DNA of 52,749 nucleotides, taken from Acidimicrobiia bacterium. Lineage in GTDB: Bacteria; Actinomycetota; Acidimicrobiia; Acidimicrobiales; Bin134. Shown in pieces: positions 17,697 through 24,514 of this stretch; the first letter of the stretch is position 1; the number at the start of each line of letters is the position of its first letter. The notes beneath the pieces were generated by a model, which saw nothing but the letters and a program-made list of their open reading frames with translations, ran no database searches and had not been told where the DNA came from. Where the stretch lies: assembly GCA_022821445.1 (NCBI GenBank), contig JAJEDQ010000048.1:1-52749 (forward strand), given 5' to 3'. A program made the translations under genes and the position numbers.

Positions 17697-18497
17697 ATGC
17701 CCGAGCTGCCCGAAGTCTAGACGATCCGCCGCCAACTAGCACCCCGGCTGGATGGCCGCCGCATCCAGGATGCGCACTCCCACGAATCTGAGAAATTCAC
17801 CCCGGCCAAAGACGCAATCGGCACCGCGGTCCAAGCGCTGAGCCGCAAGGGCAAGTACCTGATCACCGGCCTGGACGACGGCCGAGAGCTCATTATCCAT
17901 CTGGGCATGACCGGCTCTTTGACCATCACCCCCGATGCCCCCGACGACCCCTACATCCGGGCTTGGTGGCAACTCGACGGAAACGAATTTCTGGCCTACC
18001 GGGACATCCGCCGTTTCGGCCGCATCCGCTGCGTTTCCGCCGGCCAATACGACACCATCCCCACGCTGGCCTTCCAGGGCCCCGACGCCCTCAGCGCCGA
18101 CTTCACCTCGGAGGGCTTCTACCTAGCCCTTCGCAAGAGTCGCCGCCGAATCCCCACCCAACTCCTCAGCCAAAAGCCAGTTGCCGGCGTAGGAAACATC
18201 TATAGCACCGAGGCCCTGTGGATGGCCGGCGTCCACCCGGCCAAGCGCCAGATCAGCCGAGAAGCCGCCACCAGCCTCCACGCTGCTCTCCTGGAAGTGC
18301 TCAAGGCCGGGCTGGCCAACGGCGGCACCACGCTTCGGGACTACCGCAACGCTGACGGCGGCGAGGGAAGCCACCAGAATGCGCTGGCCTGCTACGGCCG
18401 CTCGGGTCAACCCTGTCTTCGGTGCCAAACCCCGCTCCAGCACCGCCTCTACGACGCCCGCACCCTCACTTTCTGCCCTCAATGCCAGCCGCGCTAG
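17697..18497 (+). pseudogene. mutM: Formamidopyrimidine-DNA glycosylase interrupted by TAG at codon 8
   Basis: The frame from ATG 17697 reads MPELPEV, TAG (17718-17720), TIRRQLAPRLDGRR and then an intact Fpg/MutM C-terminus to 18497, 266 codons in all. Every known key feature is present: the catalytic N-terminal proline and adjacent glutamate, K in LSRKGKYL, HLGMTGS, DIRRFGR, GVGNIYSTEAL, and the zinc finger CLRC...CPQC. Only the eighth codon, normally glutamate (MPELPEVET), is a stop. One G-to-T change explains it. The next in-frame ATG (17907) would drop the catalytic proline, so no shorter functional product is likely. TAG ends genes elsewhere here (for example 17690-17692), so reassignment is unlikely. 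It is either a very young pseudogene or an assembly error. Confidence 0.85.
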
Positions 18498-18525
18498 CGT
18501 CAACCTCGGCCAGGGAGGGACGCAG

Positions 18526-19935
18526 ATGAGCGAAGTGATGACCGACGAGCAGAAGGAAGCGTTCGTAGCCAAGCTGCGCAAAGAGGTGGGAAGCACCGGA
18601 ACCCCGACCACAGCCCGAGACCCGGTCAACCAGCCCATGATCCGCCACTGGTGCGATTCCATGGAAGACGCCAACCCCCTCTACGTCGATCCCGATGCGG
18701 CGAGCCAGGGCCCCCACAGCGAGATCGTGGCCCCTCCCGCCATGCTCAACGCCTGGACCATGGTGGGCAACGTCCCCCGAGTCAACGATCCCCAAGACCC
18801 GGCCTCCGGCGTATACGCCAAGCTGGACGAAGCCGGCTACGTCGGCGTGGTGGCCACCAACTCCGAGCACGTTTACCACCGCTACCTCAAGCTCGGCGAC
18901 CACCTAACCGGCACCGTCAAGCTGGTGGACGTGTCGGAAGAGAAGCAGACCGCCCTGGGCATCGGCCACTTCGTCACCACCGAGACCGAGTACCTGAACC
19001 AGCACGGCGACCACGTCGGCTCCATGTTCTTCCGCATCCTCAAGTTCCGGCCCGGCACCGGCCGCACCGCCAGCACCGGGGGCGACAGTGACTCCGGCGC
19101 CGAGCGCCCGCCGCGCCCCCGCCCCAGCCGCAACCAGGACACCGACTTCTTCTGGCAGGGCAGCCGGGTCGGGGAGCTGCGCATCCAAAAGTGCCTCAAC
19201 TGCGGGTACCTCCAGCACCCGCCCGGCACCCGCTGCCCCGCCTGCGGGTCCACCGACATGGGCTACGTCACAGCCTCCGGCAAGGGCGCGCTGTACTCCT
19301 ACGTCGTGTCCCACCACCCCCGGGTCCCGTCATTCGACTACCCCCTCAACATCGGGCTGGTGGAGCTGGAAGAGGGCGTCCGGCTCGTCACCAACATCAC
19401 CGACTGCGACGCCGATCAGCTCAAGGTGGGCATGCCGCTTCAGGCCTGGCACATGCAGACCCACGAGGACGTGAGCATTCCGGTATTCCGGCCCGCCCGC
19501 GCCCCACGCAATCCATCCACGCTGACCCCTGATGAGGTGAGCGTGGGCGACGAACTGCCGCTGTGCCCGATTCCCCTCACCCCCACCCTGATCGTTTCCA
19601 CTGCCATCGCCTCACGCGACTACCAAGACGTCCACCACGACCGGGACATGGCCCTCAAGAAGGGCTCCGAGGACATCTTCATGAACATCCTGACCTCCAG
19701 CGGCCTCTCGGCCCGCTACATCAGCGATTGGGCCGGCCCCGATGCCGTGTTCAAGAACCTGAAGATCCGCCTGGGCGCTCCCAACTACCCCTACGACTGC
19801 ATGACCATGTCGGGATCGGTCACCGCCAAGCGGGAGTCCGATGGCGAAGACATCGTCGAAGTGTCGTTTCGAGGACAGAACAGCCGGGGACCGCATGTGA
19901 CCGGAACCGTCGAACTGGCCTTGGCCCGCAAGTAG
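18526..19935 (+). CDS. Fused MaoC-like / DUF35 / MaoC dehydratase (ChsH2-ChsH1 type)
   Basis: 469 residues in three domains. The N-terminal hotdog domain (about 20-170) lacks the catalytic His (EDANPLYVD). A DUF35 domain follows with rubredoxin-like CLNC...CPAC (about 205-330). The C-terminal MaoC domain (about 345-469) has the catalytic pair D365 and H370 in SRDYQDVHHDRD. The C-terminal part closely matches mycobacterial ChsH1 (D29/H34) and the first two domains match ChsH2. In Mycobacterium these two are separate proteins that hydrate the 2-enoyl-CoA of a shortened steroid side chain. Here they are one chain, with the Ltp2-like aldolase next door. GGGAGGGA (18513-18520) supports the ATG at 18526. 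The exact substrate (steroid or other branched acyl-CoA) is inferred. Confidence 0.87.
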   Translation: MSEVMTDEQKEAFVAKLRKEVGSTGTPTTARDPVNQPMIRHWCDSMEDANPLYVDPDAASQGPHSEIVAPPAMLNAWTMVGNVPRVNDPQDPASGVYAKLDEAGYVGVVATNSEHVYHRYLKLGDHLTGTVKLVDVSEEKQTALGIGHFVTTETEYLNQHGDHVGSMFFRILKFRPGTGRTASTGGDSDSGAERPPRPRPSRNQDTDFFWQGSRVGELRIQKCLNCGYLQHPPGTRCPACGSTDMGYVTASGKGALYSYVVSHHPRVPSFDYPLNIGLVELEEGVRLVTNITDCDADQLKVGMPLQAWHMQTHEDVSIPVFRPARAPRNPSTLTPDEVSVGDELPLCPIPLTPTLIVSTAIASRDYQDVHHDRDMALKKGSEDIFMNILTSSGLSARYISDWAGPDAVFKNLKIRLGAPNYPYDCMTMSGSVTAKRESDGEDIVEVSFRGQNSRGPHVTGTVELALARK

Positions 19936-19944
19936 GAGAGCACC

Positions 19945-21123
19945 GTGAGCCTGAACTACGCCTACCACAGCGCCATCGCCGGGATCGGCGCCACCCCGTT
20001 CACCAAAGACTCGGGCCGAACCCCGATGGACCAGGCAGTGGAAGCCTGCCTGGCCGCCTGCGAGGACGCCGGCCTTCCCCCCGAGAAAGTCAACGGCATG
20101 GTGACCTACTCGGCCGAGCAGAATCCCGAGATCGAGGTGGCCCGCAATCTGGGGATCGACGAGCTGACCCATTTCTCCATGGTCCACCATGGGGGCGGGG
20201 CGGCCTGCGGGGTGGTCGCGGTGGCCTGCCAGGCCATCTACTCCGGCGCCGCCGACTACGTGCTGTGCTATCGGGCCTTCAACGAGCGCTCCTGGCACCG
20301 CTTCGGGGCCGGGGTGCAAGACCGGCCCGCCGGCGCCGAGGCGTCTGAGGTCAGCTTCTCGTGGAGCTCGCCGTTCGGGTTGGTCACGCCGGCCTCCTGG
20401 GTGGCCATGTTCGCCACCCGCTACATGCACGAGTATGGGGCCACCACTGAGGACTTCGGTCGAGTGTCGGTGGTCGACCGGGATTTCGCGGCCACCAATC
20501 CCTACGCCCATTTCTTCCAACGGCCCATCACCCTGGAAGACCACCAGAACAGCCGCTGGATCGTGGAGCCGCTGCGCCTGCTGGACTGCTGCCAGGAGAC
20601 CGACGGCGCCCAGGCTCTGCTGGTGACCACTGCGGAGCGGGCCAAAGACCTGAAGCAGAAGCCAGCAGTCATCGCCTCGGCCGCCCAGGGAGTGGCCGAA
20701 GACCAGCACATGATGAGGAGCTACTACCGGGAGACCATCACGGGCATCCCCGAGATGGGATTGTGCGCCCGCCAGCTCTACGAGACGAGCGGCCTGTCGG
20801 CCGACGACATCCAGACCGCCATCATCTACGACCACTTCACCCCGCTGGTGCTCCCCCAACTCGAGGAGTTCGGCTTCTGCGAAAGGGGCGAGGCCAAGGA
20901 CTTCATCCGCGATGGCCACCTCGGTCGGGATGGCCGCCTGCCCATAAACACCAACGGGGGCCAGCTTGGTGAGGCCTACATCCACGGCCTCAACGGCATT
21001 GCCGAAGGCGTGCGCCAGATTCGCGGCACTTCGGTCAACCAGATCGACAACGTGGATAATGTGCTGGCTACCGCAGGAACCGCGGTCCCCACCAGCGCGC
21101 TCCTCCTCTCCCAGCCTCGCTGA
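19945..21123 (+). CDS. Ltp2-like thiolase-fold aldolase
   Basis: 392 residues of the SCPx/thiolase lipid-transfer family. It lacks the thiolase catalytic cysteines but keeps two tyrosines, Y295 (IIYDHFTP) and Y345 (GEAYIHGLNG). They are spaced exactly as Tyr294/Tyr344 reported as essential in Ltp2 of Thermomonospora curvata (recalled, not looked up). Ltp2 works with the DUF35 domain of ChsH2 to split the beta-hydroxyacyl-CoA by retro-aldol cleavage, releasing propionyl-CoA from the steroid side chain. The GTG start follows an AGGAG and lies nine bases after the dehydratase gene, so the two are surely co-expressed and likely form one complex. No steroid ring-degrading genes lie in this window. 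Confidence 0.87.
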   Translation: MSLNYAYHSAIAGIGATPFTKDSGRTPMDQAVEACLAACEDAGLPPEKVNGMVTYSAEQNPEIEVARNLGIDELTHFSMVHHGGGAACGVVAVACQAIYSGAADYVLCYRAFNERSWHRFGAGVQDRPAGAEASEVSFSWSSPFGLVTPASWVAMFATRYMHEYGATTEDFGRVSVVDRDFAATNPYAHFFQRPITLEDHQNSRWIVEPLRLLDCCQETDGAQALLVTTAERAKDLKQKPAVIASAAQGVAEDQHMMRSYYRETITGIPEMGLCARQLYETSGLSADDIQTAIIYDHFTPLVLPQLEEFGFCERGEAKDFIRDGHLGRDGRLPINTNGGQLGEAYIHGLNGIAEGVRQIRGTSVNQIDNVDNVLATAGTAVPTSALLLSQPR

Positions 21124-21200
21124 CTCCCCGAACCGCCGAGCTTTCGGCGTGGCGTGCAATTCGATTGGCTTCTCCCTGCCCCTCAGCCCATTGGAATGTG

Positions 21201-21206
21201 TATGAT
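21201..21206 (+). promoter_or_regulatory. Candidate -10 element for the signalling operon
   Basis: The 132-base gap before the STAS gene holds TATGAT (5/6 to consensus), 50 bases before the ATG at 21257. There is no convincing -35 at the right distance (TTGGAA is only five bases upstream). The gap begins with a GCCGAGCTTTCGGCG-type hairpin after the aldolase gene. Weak evidence. Confidence 0.3.
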
Positions 21207-21256
21207 CCCGGCTGACAGAATGATCCAAGACAGGACCCAACGAGAGAGGCCCAACT

Positions 21257-21586
21257 ATGGAATTCAGCCACGACCGCTCCGGCGACACACTGGTCGTCAA
21301 TGCTTCAGGCCGGGTAGACGGATCCAACGCGTCGGATTTTCTGGAGTCCCTGCAAGGAATGTTCGATCCTGGCGACCAGCGGATCATCCTGGACCTCGGT
21401 GGCCTTGAGTACATCAGCAGCGCGGGCCTCCGGGTGCTCCTGATGGCTGCCCAGAACCTCGACAAGCAGAACAAGTCATTCAGCATCTGCTCATTGACCG
21501 AAGCGGTAGGCGACGTGTTCCGCATCAGCGGCTTCGATCAGATCATCAACGTTTTTCCATCGGTAGAAGACGCCAAACAGGGGTAA
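21257..21586 (+). CDS. STAS-domain anti-sigma factor antagonist
   Basis: 109 residues, a complete single STAS domain (SpoIIAA/RsbV/BtrV type). The phosphorylatable serine is in EYISSAGLRVLL, probably S55. Such proteins bind an RsbW-type kinase when unphosphorylated and release its other partner. It is phosphorylated by an RsbW-like kinase (candidate at 22788) and dephosphorylated by a PP2C phosphatase (candidate at 21591), both in this operon. GAGAG lies just before the ATG. Output sigma factor or effector is not in the window. Confidence 0.88.
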   Translation: MEFSHDRSGDTLVVNASGRVDGSNASDFLESLQGMFDPGDQRIILDLGGLEYISSAGLRVLLMAAQNLDKQNKSFSICSLTEAVGDVFRISGFDQIINVFPSVEDAKQG

Positions 21587-21590
21587 ACCC

Positions 21591-22742
21591 TTGACCGACA
21601 CCTACAAGATCCTGGTGGTCGACGACGAACCGGATCTTGAGCCCCTGATCCTTCAGCGGATGCGGCGGCAAATCCGCTCCAACGAATACGAGTTCGTATT
21701 CGCCCGAGACGGATTGGATGCGTTGGAAAAGCTCAACGCCGACTCCACCATCGACATGGTCCTGTCCGATATCAACATGCCCAAGATGGACGGCCTGACC
21801 CTGCTCCAGCAGCTCCCCGACGTCGATCCCAATCTCCGGGCGGTAATCGTCTCCGCCTACGGCGACATGGACAACATCCGCACCGCCATGAACCGGGGAG
21901 CATTCGACTTCGTAACCAAGCCCATCGACTTCGACGATCTGAAGATCACCATTAGTCGCACACTGGAGCATTTGGCCGAATGGCGGGAGGCCCTCTCGTC
22001 GCGCGACCAGCTCGTGGCCCTTCAGAACGAGCTCAGCATCGCCAGCCAACTCCAGCAGTCCATTCTGCCCAATATTCCCCCGGTGACTGAGGGGTGCGAG
22101 GTCTCGGCCAATATGGAGCCGGCCCGCAACGTGGGAGGCGACTTCTACGACTATTTCAAGCTCGACAACCACGTCGGCCTCGTGGTGGCCGACGTGTCCG
22201 ACAAGGGCATTCCCGCCTCGATGTTCATGATGTCCAGCCGGACCGCGCTAAAAGGAGCAGCCATCGGCGTTCGCGAGCCGAAAATGGTGCTGACCGAAGT
22301 CAACAACCAGCTCCAGCAAGACAACCCGACTTTCATGTTCGTCACGCTGATTTACGCCTTGTTCGACCCGGACACCGGACTGCTCACCTACTCCATCGCC
22401 GGCCACGACCCCCCGCTGTTGGTGAGCGCCAGCGGCACGGTCACCGAGTTGCCGCTCACCAAGGGAATCGCGGTGGGCATCGCCGCCGATGTCGTCTACA
22501 CCCAGGAGTCGGTCACCTTGAACCCGGGCGACACCGTGGTGTTGTACACCGACGGCGTGACCGAGGCTATGAACGCAGACAACCAGCAGTTCGGAATGGG
22601 TCGATTGGCGGAGGTGTTCGAGGGCAACCCGCCCGAAAGCGCAACAGCGGCCAACGAGGCAGTCTTCGAGTACGTGCGGAATTTTGCCGGCGATGCCCCC
22701 CAGTCCGATGACATCACCTGCCTCTCCCTGAGGCGCCCTTGA
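21591..22742 (+). CDS. Response regulator with PP2C (SpoIIE/RsbU-type) phosphatase output
   Basis: 383 residues. The receiver domain spans residues 1-125: acidic pair DD at 11-12, phospho-acceptor D60 in SDINMP, and lysine in FVTKPIDF. A helical linker (QLVALQNELSIASQLQQSILP) follows, then a SpoIIE-type PP2C domain. Its metal-binding motifs are all present: GGDFYD, VADVSDKG, AGHDPPLL, LYTDGVTEA and SDDITCL. It should dephosphorylate the STAS protein encoded four bases upstream when its receiver is phosphorylated, probably by the kinase at 24511. The TTG start directly follows the STAS stop. RR-PP2C proteins such as HsbR and RsbU-like regulators act the same way. Confidence 0.9.
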   Translation: MTDTYKILVVDDEPDLEPLILQRMRRQIRSNEYEFVFARDGLDALEKLNADSTIDMVLSDINMPKMDGLTLLQQLPDVDPNLRAVIVSAYGDMDNIRTAMNRGAFDFVTKPIDFDDLKITISRTLEHLAEWREALSSRDQLVALQNELSIASQLQQSILPNIPPVTEGCEVSANMEPARNVGGDFYDYFKLDNHVGLVVADVSDKGIPASMFMMSSRTALKGAAIGVREPKMVLTEVNNQLQQDNPTFMFVTLIYALFDPDTGLLTYSIAGHDPPLLVSASGTVTELPLTKGIAVGIAADVVYTQESVTLNPGDTVVLYTDGVTEAMNADNQQFGMGRLAEVFEGNPPESATAANEAVFEYVRNFAGDAPQSDDITCLSLRRP

Positions 22743-22786
22743 TGTCTGCCGCCACGCGTTCGCAGCCCGCCACGAGGGGCCGCTGA
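22742..22786 (+). CDS. Possible 14-codon coupling minigene
   Basis: ATG at 22742 overlaps the TGA of the phosphatase gene (TGATG). The frame MSAATRSQPATRGR ends at TGA 22784-22786, one base before the ATG of the RsbW-like gene. It could pass terminating ribosomes on to the next gene. The RsbW-like gene also has its own GAGGGG (22774-22779), so this may be chance. Confidence 0.2.
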   Translation: MSAATRSQPATRGR

Positions 22787-22787
22787 A

Positions 22788-23216
22788 ATGCAGCGATCGT
22801 TCCACCTATCCCACCCTCCGGAACAGGGCCACCCCTCTGATGTCCTGCCGCTGATCGAGGACATGCTGAATGAGATGGCCGAAGCCGAGGAGTGGCCGAT
22901 AACGCTGACAATGCGCGCCAACCTGATCTTGGAAGAGTTGGTGCTCAACACGCTCACCCACGGTGACACGAGTGGGCTTACCGAGATCGACCTCGAGTTG
23001 GAGTCGGTGGACCACGCCCTCACAATCCGCCTCACCGATGACGGATTGGCCTTCAATCCGCTCACCGACGCCCCTGCGCCCGATGTGACGCTGCCTCTTG
23101 CCGATCGCCCAATCGGGGGATTGGGGGTCTACCTGGTGAAGACCATGGGCGAAGAGCTTGAATACCGCCGGGAGAACGACCGCAACCACCTCAAGCTCGT
23201 CGTCAATCCCGAGTAG
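22788..23216 (+). CDS. RsbW-like GHKL ATPase (anti-sigma kinase type)
   Basis: 142 residues of the HATPase_c_2 family. The N-box is EELVLNTLTHG (E...N), the G1 box LTDDGLAFNP, and the G2 lid GGLGVYLVKTMGEELEYRR. That matches serine kinases that bind sigma factors and phosphorylate STAS proteins. It follows the STAS and phosphatase genes, completing the three-part partner-switching module. GAGGGG lies eight bases upstream. Its stop overlaps the substrate-binding protein's GTG by one base (TAGTG). Whether its partner is a sigma factor or another protein, such as a cyclase, cannot be told here. Confidence 0.85.
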   Translation: MQRSFHLSHPPEQGHPSDVLPLIEDMLNEMAEAEEWPITLTMRANLILEELVLNTLTHGDTSGLTEIDLELESVDHALTIRLTDDGLAFNPLTDAPAPDVTLPLADRPIGGLGVYLVKTMGEELEYRRENDRNHLKLVVNPE

Positions 23217-24514
23217 TGAGGATTTCGGCACTGAGGAATGCTCGTCGATGGCGGCTAGTCGGTCTTGCACTGGCCGCTTTCGCCCTCGTGTTGTCGGGGT
23301 GCGGATCCAACGGCTCTGACCCCGCGACTTCTGATGCGACCCCCACGGTCGATGCCGGAAGCACACCGGGCACCCCGGACACTCCATCTGGCACTGGCGC
23401 GCCTGGTGTGTTCAATGACCGGGTGGTGTTCGGGCAATCGGCGGCATTCAGCGGCCCTGCCCAAGAGCTGGGCATCAACATGAGTCTTGGAATCCGGGCG
23501 GCCTTTGAAGAGGCCAACCGCAATGGGGGCGTACACGGGCGTAGGTTGGAACTCACCACCCGAGACGACGCCTACGAGCCCGAGGCTGCCATCACGAACA
23601 CCCAGGCTCTGATCGAAGAAGAACGGGTATTCGCTCTGATCGGCGCAGTGGGGACACCGACATCGCGCTCGGCCACTCCGGTGGCGGCCGACGCGGGAAT
23701 ACCCTACGTGGCGCCGTTCACCGGCGCCGGATTCCTCCGAAACGACGACTGGGACAACATCGTCAACCTTCGGGCCTCCTACGCGCAGGAAACCGAGGAG
23801 ATGGTCGAGCGGTTGACGACAGATTTGGGCATCACCCGCATAGCGGTGATGTTCCAAGACGACTCTTTCGGAAGAGCCGGATATAACGGGGCGCTGGCCG
23901 CGTTGGAACGCCGGGGGATGGAGCTCGTGGCCACCGGCGTGTACCCCCGCAACACCACCGCGGTGAAGTCGGGGCTGCTCGACTTGCGGCTCGGCGACCC
24001 CGAGGCCGTGATCGTGATCGGCGCCTATCAGCCCGTGGCAGCCTTGATTTCCTGGTCTCGCCATATCGGCTTCGACCCCATTTTCATGACGGTCTCCTTT
24101 GTGGGCAGCAACGCATTGGCCTCCGAGCTGGGGTCTGGGGGCGAGGGGGTATACGTCACCCAAGTTGTCCCCTTCCCCCACGATGAGTCCATTCCAGTGG
24201 TTGCGTCCTACACCGAAGCCCTGGCCGCCCTGGATCCCGAAACCGAACCGGGGTTCGTCTCTTTGGAGGGCTACATCGCGGGTCGGATGGCCATTGCCGG
24301 ACTGGAGGCCTGCGGCTTTGGTCTCACCCGCGACTGCTTCTTGGAGAACATCTTGGGGGCAGGCGCCTTCGACATCGACGAGTTCTCGGTGGACTTCGGC
24401 CCAGAAGCCGACCGGGCGGTGGACAACCAGGGTTCCGACGCCGTTTTCCTGACTGTGATCGACGCCGACGGCGCCTACCAGCCCGAGGCGGCTATGGGAG
24501 ACATCAGCCCGTGA
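23216..24514 (+). CDS. Lipoprotein, branched-chain amino acid/amide-type substrate-binding protein
   Basis: 432 residues, GTG start. A positively charged N-terminus and hydrophobic stretch end in the lipobox LVLSGC, giving a lipid-anchored Cys29. A low-complexity Thr/Pro/Gly linker to about residue 63 follows, then a Peripla_BP_6 (LivJ/UrtA-like) domain: FGQSAAFSGPAQELGINMSLGIRAAF, AFALIGAVGTPTS, YVAPFTGAGFLR, MFQDDSFGRAGYNGAL. No permease or ATPase genes accompany it. It sits instead between the RsbW-like gene and the sensor kinase, overlapping the latter by four bases (GTGA). The likely job is ligand sensing that is relayed to the kinase, as in TorT-TorS. The ligand is unknown. Confidence 0.85.
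   Translation: MRISALRNARRWRLVGLALAAFALVLSGCGSNGSDPATSDATPTVDAGSTPGTPDTPSGTGAPGVFNDRVVFGQSAAFSGPAQELGINMSLGIRAAFEEANRNGGVHGRRLELTTRDDAYEPEAAITNTQALIEEERVFALIGAVGTPTSRSATPVAADAGIPYVAPFTGAGFLRNDDWDNIVNLRASYAQETEEMVERLTTDLGITRIAVMFQDDSFGRAGYNGALAALERRGMELVATGVYPRNTTAVKSGLLDLRLGDPEAVIVIGAYQPVAALISWSRHIGFDPIFMTVSFVGSNALASELGSGGEGVYVTQVVPFPHDESIPVVASYTEALAALDPETEPGFVSLEGYIAGRMAIAGLEACGFGLTRDCFLENILGAGAFDIDEFSVDFGPEADRAVDNQGSDAVFLTVIDADGAYQPEAAMGDISP

Noticed and set aside
17718-17720. TAG as a reassigned sense codon
   Set aside because: TAG ends other genes here, including the one directly upstream (17690-17692) and the CoA transferase (50796-50798). A simple nonsense mutation or base error is more likely.
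19612-21525. 637-codon open frame on the minus strand
   Set aside because: Antisense to the ChsH-type and Ltp2-type genes, whose motifs are certain. No start signal or domain in the opposite frame.
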